A stretch of 22,500 nucleotides of DNA from the NCBI GenBank assembly GCA_018398765.1, contig JAHBMJ010001744.1:1-22500 (forward strand). The letters run 5' to 3'. This DNA comes from Chromera velia (taxonomy: Eukaryota; Sar; Chromeraceae). The position numbers were made by a program, and so were the translations under genes. Of the stretch, positions 7,802 through 22,500 are shown one piece after another. The notes under the pieces are model-generated. The model had not been told where the DNA came from. It ran no database searches and saw only the letters and a list, made by a program, of their open reading frames with translations. Each line of letters opens with the position of its first letter. The stretch's first letter is position 1.

Positions 7802-10800
7802 ATGTCCCCTGTAGAGTTGAATTTATGGTATGGTAGGTTCGGGCATGCGACAGGGAGACGGCTCTATGCATGCTTCAGAGAGAAAGGCATGGTACATCGA
7901 GTGACGGTAGAAGAGTGCAGAAAAGGAATTGACTGCAGAGAGTGTAGAAAGGTCAATGCAGAGATGAGACGGATACCAGCCAGGCAGGGAGGGGGGGTGC
8001 CAGAGAGATTAGGATCTTATTGGGCACAAGATCTTCTTTTTTTGTCTGGGGGGGTGCCGGCAAGTCTTCTAACTGAAAGAAAAGGAAGACTGATGGATGG
8101 ACAGATTCTTGGATGCAAGGCACAGGCAGTTAGACATCTCTGTTCGGTCGTGCATCGCTTTGAGCCTCGCTGTGGAAAGATGGAGGTTATACAAACAGAC
8201 AATGGAAAAGAGTTCTCGGGGGACAAGAAAGGGCCGCAGTACGATCACTTTTGTCAGAAAGAGAGAATTTTTCACCGGAGGGGGGCGGACTACACCCCTC
8301 AACATCAGAGCCAGGGGGAGAGAGCAAATCAGACAGTGAAGCGTCTCCTTCGGAAGGTGAGAAGACAAACCGGTCTTCCCCCCTACACTGAAAAGTGGCT
8401 ATTCCAAGGGGTGGTTCAAGAATTGAACAATTGCGTCTCGACTGTCACCGGTAAGTCCCCTGTTTGTGCTTTCTTTGGAGAAGAACGTGCAGCAGAGATT
8501 CTCTCCATCACTGTTGGTAATCGTATGTTTGTATACGATGTCCGTCCGAGAAAGAAAGACGAAGAGCCTGTGTATGGTGTCGAGGGCTTCTTTGGAGGAA
8601 TCGAAAATTCAAATGTGGTGAAGGTAATAATTAGAAAGGACAATGGTTGGAAGCCCATTCGTGTTCCTCCCTCTTCTGTCTCACTTGTTGCGTGGAGAAG
8701 CATGGATCGCAAACTGTTTGACTCTTCTCTCTCTTCTCCTGGAGAATCGAAAAGGGCGGGGGGGCAGGGTAGGAATATGAATGATTCTTTTTCTTCTTAC
8801 TCGTCTTCTCTTTCTCTTTCTGGGGTGTCTCCGGGATTGGGGGGTAAGGGGAGGGGGTCAGATGAGGTGGATGATGGGGCCTTCTCGGATGTTGATGTTG
8901 AGGAGGTGCCTTGCGATGCGGGAGATTGTCCTCCTGCAAAGTTCTCTTCTTCTTTGGCGTCTGCTCGTTTCTTTCCTTCTGTCTCTCACACGGCTGCTCG
9001 ACTGTGTGAGTGCTATGTTACAACTTCTGTGTCGTTGGACATAGGGGGTGCACAGCCTTTCTCTTTTCTCCTTCAGAGCCCTGCAGGCATACAAATTCAG
9101 ACAGGTCAGCTCGAGATGCATGCACAGCAGGAGGGGGGAGAGGAAGGGGAGAGAGAGGAAAGAGAGGAAGCAGAGAGGGACTCAGAGCCCAGAAGGGGGG
9201 CCAGACGGCTGCCAAAAAGAGAGGAAAGAGAAGATGGAGGGGGTGTGCCTCCGTCCCCTATCGCTGAAGACGTTGAGGTGGATTGGGGGGTAGACAGCGA
9301 TGGAAATACGCTTCGTATGCAGGAAGATAGAGAGGAAGTGCAGGCTGCACAAGATGATGAAAAGAAGGAAGAAGCGCTGAGAGAGCGTCTAGGGAAATTA
9401 AAAGAAGAGCTCGCTCACATGATTGCGGAAAAGGAGAAGAAGAGACGTCCCCTCCCTCGGATCGTTCCCGTTGATCCGACTGTAGTCAAAAAAATGATAA
9501 GTCACGTGAATCCTCGAAAAGGACACATTGATGCAACCAATGAAGAAGTTGAGAGTGGCAGTCATAAGAAAGGAATGGTTGATGAGCTGCAGCGTTTCCT
9601 GGATGAAACGGTCTTCCATTGGGGGGTCCATGTCCCAAAAGGCAGGAAAGTCATGAGGTGTCGATGGGTCCTGACTTGGAAACTAAAAGGGGGAAAGAGA
9701 GTCACGAAAGCACGTCTGGTTGTGAAAGGATTCCAAAACGATAGGAAGGACCTGCAGACATACTCGGGGATGGCCGATTGGTGGTCTGTCTTACTTGTAC
9801 TTTTATTTGCGGCAACAAAGGGATGGGGGTATGCAAAGTCGGATGTTCGAACTGTATTTCTGACTGCTGAAATGAAGGATGAAGTGTATGTTCGGTTGCC
9901 TGACAAACTTCCCGCAGGTCTGCCTGAGTGGATGAAAGCAGGGTCGGTCTTTCGTTTGAATAAAGCGATGTATGGACTTAAGGATGCCCCTCGTCTATAC
10001 ACTCAAAGCTTCAGGAAGATGGCAAAGGAGGAAGGGTGGGAAGAGCTGAGAGAGAGTGTGTTTGTCAAGAAGGATGAGCAAGGAGAGATCATCGCAATCA
10101 TACTGATGCATGTGGATGATTTGCTTATCTTTGCTGCCGATCCACTCATTCACTTTGTTCCCATTCAGAAGAGGCTCAAGATGGACGACCCTGAGTTATT
10201 GGAAGAAGGAGAGAGTTTCGAGTATGTAGAAATGACTCTCACTCGCACGCGTGAGGGGTACAAAATCGGACAGAAAGCCTACCTTGACTCAATTGAAATA
10301 GATGAGAAGAAGTTGCTCGGGGGGAGATTGAATACATCTCTTCTTGAGCCTCCTGAAGAGGGAGAAGTGTTGGAAGATCTCATTCCGTTAATGCAGAAAT
10401 GCACAGGGGTTACGGGGTGGGTTGTTCGCACTCTTCCTTCCATCTCTTTTCTCTTCAGCGAGCTGTCCCGATGGTCCATTTGGCCTTCTGCAGAGAAGGT
10501 TGAGGGGGTGTTACGTCTCTTTTTGTATGCTCAAGAAACGGAACAGCCTCTTGTCTTCACTCCCTACCATAATTCTAAGATCGTTGACTTTCACGACGGT
10601 TCTTTTTCTCTTTCTCGGAGAGAAGGGAAGGCAGGGTATGAGGCGTTCTTTGTAGATCAGAGCGAGTCGATTGGATCCATGCGAGAAAACAATCTCTTTG
10701 CATGGAAGTCTAAACGGATTAAGAGAGTCTTGAATTCCAGTATGTCTTCTGAACTGTGCGTGCAGCATGAGGCAGTGAAGAAAGCATATGCGTGGAAGTC

Positions 10801-11131
10801 GTTTGCTAAGGCCCTGTGGCAGAAGAAGATCCCGATCGAATTCGTGACTGACTCTGCTCCTTTGATGGAACAGTTGGAGACAGGAGAGGTAAGATCTGAG
10901 CCTCATCTTCAAGGCATGCTTCGGTTTGTTCGGCAGGAACTTAGGGCAATGAGAGCAAAAACATTGTGGTGCCCAACCGATGTCATGCGTGCGGACAGAC
11001 AGACAAAACTCAAGCTCTCAAAAGATAGAGGAACTCAGTACGTCCCTCGTAATCAACTGCTGTCAAATCAGGTGCAAGACGGAAAGTCATTGATTTTGCA
11101 AAGAAGGTGCACTTTCTCCGTCTTTGAGTGA
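7802..11131 (+). CDS. pol: Copia pol: integrase, reverse transcriptase and RNase H (1109 codons)
   Basis: The first ATG is not a true start; the frame simply reopens after the 7778 stop. Domains in order: GAG-pre-integrase region (residues 8-48) with LWYGRFGH and CREC, the first zinc His replaced by Tyr10; integrase core with Asp77 (YWAQD), Asp133 (QTDNGKEF) and Glu173 (QGERANQT), the last spacing being 39 rather than about 35; a Ser/Gly/Glu-rich spacer (about 305-560); reverse transcriptase (about 600-800) with Asp681 in SDVRTVFL, NKAMYGLKDAPR and the active site MHVDDLLIF (Asp772, Asp773), where copia usually has YVDD; RNase H with Asp932 (FHDGS), Glu984 (SSMSSEL), Asp1017 (VTDSA) and Asp1065 (ADRQTK). 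It stops 31 bp before the 3' LTR. It acts in cDNA synthesis and integration of the element. Being cut off from gag and protease, this copy is probably inactive. Confidence 0.93.
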   Translation: MSPVELNLWYGRFGHATGRRLYACFREKGMVHRVTVEECRKGIDCRECRKVNAEMRRIPARQGGGVPERLGSYWAQDLLFLSGGVPASLLTERKGRLMDGQILGCKAQAVRHLCSVVHRFEPRCGKMEVIQTDNGKEFSGDKKGPQYDHFCQKERIFHRRGADYTPQHQSQGERANQTVKRLLRKVRRQTGLPPYTEKWLFQGVVQELNNCVSTVTGKSPVCAFFGEERAAEILSITVGNRMFVYDVRPRKKDEEPVYGVEGFFGGIENSNVVKVIIRKDNGWKPIRVPPSSVSLVAWRSMDRKLFDSSLSSPGESKRAGGQGRNMNDSFSSYSSSLSLSGVSPGLGGKGRGSDEVDDGAFSDVDVEEVPCDAGDCPPAKFSSSLASARFFPSVSHTAARLCECYVTTSVSLDIGGAQPFSFLLQSPAGIQIQTGQLEMHAQQEGGEEGEREEREEAERDSEPRRGARRLPKREEREDGGGVPPSPIAEDVEVDWGVDSDGNTLRMQEDREEVQAAQDDEKKEEALRERLGKLKEELAHMIAEKEKKRRPLPRIVPVDPTVVKKMISHVNPRKGHIDATNEEVESGSHKKGMVDELQRFLDETVFHWGVHVPKGRKVMRCRWVLTWKLKGGKRVTKARLVVKGFQNDRKDLQTYSGMADWWSVLLVLLFAATKGWGYAKSDVRTVFLTAEMKDEVYVRLPDKLPAGLPEWMKAGSVFRLNKAMYGLKDAPRLYTQSFRKMAKEEGWEELRESVFVKKDEQGEIIAIILMHVDDLLIFAADPLIHFVPIQKRLKMDDPELLEEGESFEYVEMTLTRTREGYKIGQKAYLDSIEIDEKKLLGGRLNTSLLEPPEEGEVLEDLIPLMQKCTGVTGWVVRTLPSISFLFSELSRWSIWPSAEKVEGVLRLFLYAQETEQPLVFTPYHNSKIVDFHDGSFSLSRREGKAGYEAFFVDQSESIGSMRENNLFAWKSKRIKRVLNSSMSSELCVQHEAVKKAYAWKSFAKALWQKKIPIEFVTDSAPLMEQLETGEVRSEPHLQGMLRFVRQELRAMRAKTLWCPTDVMRADRQTKLKLSKDRGTQYVPRNQLLSNQVQDGKSLILQRRCTFSVFE

Positions 11132-11148
11132 TCGTTCTCTGTTTTCAC

Positions 11149-11162
11149 GATCAGGGGGTGAC
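11149..11162 (+). promoter_or_regulatory. Likely polypurine tract for plus-strand priming
   Basis: The sequence just before the 3' LTR is ATCAGGGGGTGAC. The G-rich purine run sits where the polypurine tract is expected, although TGAC separates it from the LTR start. Confidence 0.45.
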
Positions 11163-11412
11163 TGTAAGGGCTCAATATGGAGGTGCCCGCCGCCAGACCC
11201 GCTGCTACATCTTATTGAGATATGCAGGGCGGGCGTGCTGCATGGATTTATGGAATAGTGATCGTATGTTGATTGAAGCATGATTGAATACGAATCAAAC
11301 AGACTGATTGATAAGAAGGAAGACATTCTCCTTCTTATCAGTCCTCTCCGTATGAATGATTTACATCCTTCTATAGTAAGTTCTCTTCTACGCTAGAGCC
11401 TAGTACCTTACA
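11163..11412 (+). repeat. 3' LTR of the copia element (250 bp)
   Basis: Aligns gap-free to 5581-5830 at 96.0% identity. Eight of the ten differences carry A or T here against G or C in the 5' copy. The termini TGTAAG and CTTACA and the 12-bp internal hairpin are intact. Confidence 0.95.
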
Positions 11413-11417
11413 TTTTA
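11413..11417. other. Target site duplication TTTTA (right copy)
   Basis: TTTTA follows the final CA of the 3' LTR and matches the five bases before the 5' LTR. Confidence 0.85.
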
Positions 11418-16715
<5,298 letters not shown>

Positions 16716-16720
16716 GGCAC

Positions 16721-16840
16721 GTGACTGAATTGGGGGCAGGCGCAGGCGACTGATTGCACATACAGTGGAGAAGGAGCTAACCTAATCGATTCATCAACAT
16801 CAGCTGAAAACACACACAAACAGAAACAGCGCAGTACGCA

Positions 16841-16871
<31 letters not shown>

Positions 16872-19050
16872 CTCGCGAGAGATCGAGAGAGAGAGAGAGG
16901 GCGAGCGAGCAAGAGAGAGAGAGAGAGAGAAACAATGATCAAGGAAATCCAGAGAACAGACCACCAACCTCCAGGAAGCGAAGAACCGATCCAAAGCTTT
17001 GGAGACCCCTGGTGTGCCCATGCGCCGGCCCCCTTCGAGCTCTCCTCTCGAAGCAGGACAAGGCAGGCCGATCTCGAGCCACAAGGAGAAGGCCGGACGT
17101 TAAGGCAGTACATGCATACAAACAAAGAGCAGGGGGGAGGAAGGAAAGACACTGCACGTCACGGCATCTCATCTCATGTCACATGCATTCGAGAATGAAA
17201 GCATTCTGTAGTGATTCAATTCGTGCATGAAGGACAAACAGAGAGAGCAGAGAGAGAATTAGATGGTCAGAAAAAGCAACGGGTCCAAAATTCGGAACAC
17301 AGCTGCCGAATGTCGTGATGCCAAAAGAAAGGTTTAGATCACTTGTCCGTGTGCGAATTCTATACACAACCCATGCAGGCACTCAAGCAGCTATATGCGT
17401 ACCATGTGCCGGTAGAAGAGAGCGAGCTGCATGGCCATATTGTGACACTAGGGACAAAACGCGCGTGTACGGTTCAACTAACCCCACAAGATATCCAGTC
17501 ATCCAGCTCAGGCCAGCATTGCATTCGCTTCTCAAGAGGGAAAGGAAAAAGGACAACATCGAAGAAGCCTGAAAACAAAACCCAACCAACATGTGTGCAT
17601 GAGGGGATGGATGTCCTGCTGGTCATCACTCAGAGGTGTCCAAGCGTAACGTGATTCTGGAAGTCCGGAGACTGCAGGCCGGGATCGAGACCGTCACGCA
17701 CACTTGGGGCACTCCATAAACAGATGGATCCTCTCAGGCCCACAAGGCTCTGCACACATTTTGTCAGACACAAGGGGACAGGAAAGGGGTCAGAAAGAAG
17801 ACAAAAAATGATTCGAACTGAAACTTGGCTCAAAAGTGAAGTTCAAGTTTATGTGAGAGAGACTGCCAGTGGAAATCTTCCAGACAAAGCTGGCCCGGAA
17901 AGCGAACCCTTTGAAGAAGAAATACTGAATTAAAAGAGCTGCGACTTTCAAATACAGATCGAAGGCAAGTATACATGTGCTGCTTGTATGTGCCAATTAA
18001 TATCAAGATTGTGTCGTGCTTGATTGACGTCGTCTCCCCCATCGCCCAAGAAAGCAGCAGGCCAGGTGACGCATACTTGATGTGGCACTCCATAAACTTG
18101 GGCGGTCAGTCTTTTTTGTACACCCCTGTGAGTGTACGTTTTAGAAAGCTAGGACCCGATTACATGCATGCATTGCAACCGACCACAGACCAAGAAGCAA
18201 CGTTTGTACACAAGGCGCTTGACGCACGAAGGAAGGAAGAAAGGAAGAAAGGAACAAGTACATCACAAACGTCGAGAATCTACTGAAGAACCATGATACC
18301 GAGACCAGATCGAGACACAGAGAAAAGAAGGACAAATGAAAACTTTGAAAATTCAGCATCAGCAAAAGGCCTCAATTTTAGGTGAGTTCGACAGTCAAAC
18401 GCAAGACCAATGCAGACGAGCAGAAGCAAGCCATAGCAGCTCTGCCAGCGAATACGAACGGCTGCATCGAAGAACCGCCGTCTAAGCTGCCTGCAGTAGC
18501 TGTGTGACAAGTGACCTTCTGACCGAAAGCGACGCACATGCGTTCTCCTCACACCCGGATTCGGAAACAAGGATCCGAAACGAAATACTTCTATGCCCTC
18601 AATTTAAAACCGGGCTCTGAGCAACTGAAATGAACAAACAAGGGCGGGGGGAAGAAGGAAAGACCAACCTCTGCATCTGGCCGAAAGTCAACCCGCGAGG
18701 CTCAGCCCAGAAATTTAAACTGTTCCACCACCAAAGCAAACAGTCATTGGCCCAGGGCCCAGTCCAGTCCAGACAGAGACAACCAGAAAGGAGTCCCTGC
18801 ACGCACGAAGTCAAAAACACAGGAGAAAGAATGAACTAAAGAAAACAAGTCAGAAACCGATTGAATCTACGCCGACATCCAGAATGATTAGCTCTCTACA
18901 ACTCTCATGCACACAGATCGAGAACGATCGAGAAGCCGATAAGTGCACATCAGAAATGATTTCAAAGTTTCCGTCTATGTGTGCGAATGACCACTGGTGC
19001 AGACGAGTAAAACAAAAAAAGCGTCCTCACACACTCAAAGGACGAGTCGC
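16721..19050. repeat. 2.3-kb tandem unit, copy 1 (2330 bp)
   Basis: Begins GTGACTGAATTGGGGGCAGG and repeats in direct orientation at 19051 and 21333. It contains a long interrupted GA tract (about 16843-16932), a GGAA-type tract (about 18226-18252) and an internal direct repeat of about 40 bp ending GGCACTCCATAAAC (17708-17721 and 18084-18097). Short frames of 60-145 codons occur on both strands, but their differences between copies include many amino-acid changes and frame shifts, so I see no conserved protein. I recognised no rRNA, tRNA or snRNA. Confidence 0.9.
16843..16932. repeat. GA-rich microsatellite in copy 1 of the tandem unit
   Basis: GA dinucleotides with GCTCGCGAGAGATCGAG and GCGAGCGAGCAAG interruptions. 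It is about twice the length of the corresponding tracts at 19163-19205 and 21459-21496 and accounts for much of the extra length of copy 1. Confidence 0.9.
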
Positions 19051-19163
19051 GTGACTGAATTGGGGGCCAGCGCAGGCGATTGATGGCACATACAGTGGAG
19101 AAAGAGCTGACCTGATCGATTTATCAGCACCAGACACAAACAGAAACAGCGCAGTACGCAATC

Positions 19164-19195
<32 letters not shown>

Positions 19196-21332
19196 CGAGG
19201 GAGAGAAACAATCAAGGAAATCCAGAGAACACACCACCAACCTCCAGGAAACGAAAAACCGATCCAACGCTTTGGAGACCCTCGGTGTGCCCATCCGCCG
19301 GCCTCCGTCCAGCTCTCCTCTCGAAGCAGGACAAGACAGGCCGATCTCGAGTCATAAGGAGAAGGCCGGGCGTTACGGTAGTACATGCACTCAAACAAAG
19401 AGCAGGGGAGAGGAAGGAAAGACACTGCGTGTCACGGCATCTCTTCTCATCTCACATGCATTCGAGAACGAAAGCATTCTGTAGCGATTCAATTCGTGCA
19501 TGAAGGACAAACAGAGAGAGCAGAGAGAGAATTAGATGGTCAGAAAAAGCAATGGGTCCAAAATTCGGAACACAGCTGCCGAATGTCGGGATACCAAAAG
19601 AAGGGCTTGGATCACTTGTCCGTGTGCGAATTGTGTACACAACCCATGCAGGCACTCAAGCAGCTATATGCGTACCATGTGCTGGGAGAAGAGAGCGAGC
19701 TGGCCATATTGTGACACCAGGGACAAAACGCGCGTGTACGGTTCAACCAACCCCACAAGATATCCAGCCATCCAGCTCAGGCCAGCATTGCATTCGCTTC
19801 TCAAGAGGGAAAGAAAAAAGCACAACATCGAAGAAGCCTGAAAACAAAACCCAACCAACCTGTGTGCATGAGGGGGTGCCACTGGATGTCCTGCTGGTCG
19901 TCACTCAGAGGTATCCAAGCGTAACGTGATTCTGGAAGTCCGGAGACTACAGGCCGGGATTGAGACGCACACTTTGGGCACTCCATAAACAGATGGATCC
20001 TCTCAGGCCCACAAAGTTCTGCACACATTTTGTCAGACACAAGGGGACAGGAAAGGGGTCAGAAAGAAGACAAGAATTTCAAAGGATCCGAACTGAAACT
20101 TGGCTCAAAAGTGAAGTTCAAGTTTGTGTGAGAGAGACTGCCAGTGGAAATCTTCCAGATAAAGCTGGCCCGGAAAGCAAACCCTTTGAAGAAGAAATAC
20201 TGGATTAAGAGAGCTGCGACTTTCAAATACAGATCGAAGGCAGGTGTATATGTGTTGCTTGTATGTGCCAATTAATATCAAGATTGCGTCGTGCTTGATT
20301 GACGTCGTCTCCCCCATCGCCCAAGAAAGCAGCAGGCCAGGTGACGCATGCTTGATGTGGCACTCCATAAACTTGGGCAGTCAGTCTTTTTTATACACCC
20401 CTGTGAGTGTACGTTTTAGAAAGCTAGGACCCGATTACATGCATGCATTGCAAGCGACCGCAGACCAAGAAGCAAGCAACGTTTGTACACAAAGCGCTTG
20501 ACACACGAAGGAAGGAAGAAAGGAAGGAAGGAAGGAAGGAACGAGTACATCACAGACGTCGAGAATCTACTGAAGAACCATGATACCGAGACCAGATCGA
20601 GACACAGAGAAAAGAAGGACAAATGAAAACTTTGAAAATTCAGCATCAGCGAAAGGCCTCGATTTTAGGTGAATTCGACAGTCAAACGCAAGGCCAATGC
20701 AGACGAGCAGAAGTACACCACAGCAGCTCTGCCAGCGAATACGAACGGCTGCATCGAAGAACCGCCGTCTAAGCTGCCTGCAGTAGCTGTGTGACAAGTG
20801 ACCCTCTGACCGAAAGCGACGCACATGCGTTCTCCTCACACCCGGATTCGGAAACGAGGATCCGAAACGAAATACTTCTGTGCTCTCAATTTGAAACCGG
20901 GCTCTGAGCAACTGAAATGGACAAACAAGGGCGGGGGGAAGAAGGAGAGACCAACCTCTGCATCTGGCCGAAAGTCAACCTGCGAGGCTCAGCACAGAAA
21001 GCTCTTCCTCCACCAAAGCAAACAGTCACTGGCCCAGGGCCCAGTCCAGTCCAGACAGAGACAACTACAAAGGAGTCCCTGCACGCACGAAGTCAAGAAC
21101 ATAGGAGAAAGAATGAACCGAAGAAAACAAGTCAGAAACCGATTGAATCTACGCCGACATCCAGAATGATTAGCTCTATACAACTGTCATGCACACAGAT
21201 TGAGAACGATTGAGAAGCTGATAAGTGCACATCAGAAATGATTTCAAAGTTTCCGTCTATCTGTGCGAATTACCACTGGTGCAGACGAGTAAAACAAAAA
21301 AAACGTCCTCACACACTCAAAGGACGACTCGC
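19051..21332. repeat. 2.3-kb tandem unit, copy 2 (2282 bp)
   Basis: Same order of landmarks as copy 1. In the part I compared by eye (copy 1 about 17220-17590), identity is roughly 96-97%. It has a shorter GA tract (19163-19205), a longer GGAA tract (about 20507-20541), and private changes such as loss of four bases in the GAGCTGCATGGCC phrase. Confidence 0.9.
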
Positions 21333-21459
21333 ATGTCTGAATTGGGGGCAGGCGCAAGCGATTGATGGCACATACAGTGGAGAAGGAGCTGACCTGATCG
21401 ATTTATCAGCATCAGCCGAAAATAGACACAAACAGAAACAGCGCAGTACGCAATCAGAA

Positions 21460-21493
<34 letters not shown>

Positions 21494-22500
21494 AAACAAT
21501 CAAGGAAATCCAGAGAAGACACCACTAACCTCCAGGAAGTGAAGAACCGATCCAACGCTTTGGAGACCCTCGGTGTGCCCATCCGCCGGCCCCCTTCCAG
21601 CTCTCCTCTCGAAGCAGGACAAGGCAGGCCGATCTCGAGTCACAAGGAGAAGGCCGGGCGTTACGGTAGTACATGCACACAAACAAAGAGCAGGGGGGAG
21701 GAAGGAAAGACACTGCACGTCACGGCATCTCATCTCATCTCACATGCATTCGAGAACGAAAGCATTCTGTAGTGATTCAATTCGTGCATGAAGGACAAAC
21801 AGAGAGAGCAGAGAGAGAATTAGATGGTCAGAAAAAGCAATGGGTCCAAAATTTGGAACACAGCTGCCGAATGTCGTGATGCCAAAAGAAGGGCTTGGAT
21901 CACTTGTCCGTGTGCGAATTCTATACACAACCCATGCACGCACTCAAGCAGCTATATGCGTACCATGTGCCGGTAGAAGAGAGCGAGCTGCATGGCCATA
22001 TTGTGACACTAGGGACAAAACGCGCGTGTACGGTTCAACTAACCCCACAAGACATCCAGCCATCCAGCTCAGGCCAGCATTGCATTCACTTCTCAAGAGG
22101 GAAAGAAAAAAGCACAACATCGAAGAAGCCTGAAAACAAAACCCAACCAACCTGTATGCATGCATGAGGGGATGGATGTCCTGCTGGTTGTCACTCAGAG
22201 GTGTCCAAGCGCAACGTGATTCTGGAAGTCCGGAGACTACAGGGCGGGATCGAGACGCACACTTTGGGCACTCCATAAACAGATGGATCCTCTCAGGCCC
22301 ACAAGGTTCTGCACACATTTTGTCAGACACAAGCTTAGGGGACAGGAAAGGGGTCAGAACGAAGATAAGAAAGGATCCGAACTGAAACTTGGCTCAAAAG
22401 TGAAGTTCAAGTTTGTGTGAGAGAGACTGCCAGTAGAAATCTTTCAGACAAAGCTGGCCCGGAAAGCGAACCCTTTGAAGAAGAAATACTGAATTAAGAG
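21333..22500. repeat. 2.3-kb tandem unit, copy 3 (truncated by the window end)
   Basis: About half of the unit is present, starting ATGTCTGAATTGGGGGCAGG. At most sites where copies 1 and 2 differ it keeps a state shared with one of them, so it looks close to the family consensus. The array probably continues to the right. Confidence 0.9.

Larger units (their letters stand above)
5581..11412 (+). mobile_element. Full-length Ty1/copia LTR retrotransposon, 5.83 kb, defective
   Basis: The element has 250-bp LTRs starting TGTAAG and ending CTTACA, a 5-bp target duplication, and internal domains in the order gag, zinc knuckle, aspartic protease, integrase, reverse transcriptase, RNase H. Integrase before reverse transcriptase is the diagnostic copia order. 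Gag and pol lie essentially in one frame from about 6240 to 11131. Damage consists of in-frame stops at 6003, 6935, 7091 and 7778 plus a frame change near 6221-6245. The LTRs differ at 10 of 250 positions, so the insertion is not recent. Integrase, RT and RNase H keep their catalytic acidic residues. Confidence 0.93.

Noticed and set aside
17465-17485. GGTTCAACTAACC as a tRNA B box
   Set aside because: No matching A box or acceptor stem nearby, and the sequence does not fit the B-box consensus at its end.
17820-17850. TTGGCTCAA phrase resembling the dinoflagellate spliced leader
   Set aside because: Only this short core matches. The preceding CCGTAGCCATT part, a donor site and an Sm site are not seen.
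18305-18330. ACAGAGA phrase in the 2.3-kb unit as a U6 snRNA
   Set aside because: Only seven bases match. The AGATTAGCATGG region and the rest of U6 are missing.
17830-20368. 87-codon minus-strand frame present in both full tandem units (17830-18093 and 20105-20368)
   Set aside because: Its persistence follows from the high DNA identity of the copies. Amino-acid changes are as common as silent ones, and no start context or motif supports it.

Overview
The window is eukaryotic nuclear DNA, mostly repetitive. A spliced gene with GT-AG introns, (TG)n microsatellites inside introns, an LTR retrotransposon, a hAT-type DNA element, a 4.8-kb minisatellite and a 2.3-kb tandem array all point away from a prokaryote. 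The codon style and the copia polyprotein remind me of photosynthetic alveolates such as Chromera. That is an impression from memory and was not tested by any search.

Layout: 1-1253 holds the last three exons of an unrecognised gene with an acidic C-terminus. 1323-2170 is AT-rich DNA in which I see no gene. About 2178-4290 is bounded by diverged inverted repeats and filled with simple repeats ((TA)n, a TGAA/GAGT tetranucleotide field, a TG-rich tract) plus a lysine-rich scrap. 4517-5364 is a small non-autonomous hAT-like transposon with a CAGGGTTGC terminal inverted repeat and an 8-bp target duplication. 5581-11412 is a full-length Ty1/copia element: two 250-bp LTRs, a 5-bp target duplication TTTTA, and gag, protease, integrase, reverse transcriptase and RNase H in the usual copia order. 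It is broken by stop codons and at least one frameshift, but integrase-RT-RNase H still lies in one 1109-codon reading frame. 11418-11905 has no recognisable gene. 11906-16715 is about 4.8 kb of tandem 24-bp units. 16721-22500 is a direct tandem array of a 2.28-2.33-kb unit (two full copies and half of a third) that runs out of the window.

No functional pathway links these parts. Only the exons at the left edge look like a host gene, and the rest is a repeat-rich neighbourhood built by transposition and tandem amplification. The points most worth a second look are the transition-only divergence of the copia LTRs, the previously unnamed small hAT element, the 4-nt length steps and higher-order blocks of the minisatellite, the macrosatellite with its abrupt junction, and the complementary compound microsatellites flanking the three exons.
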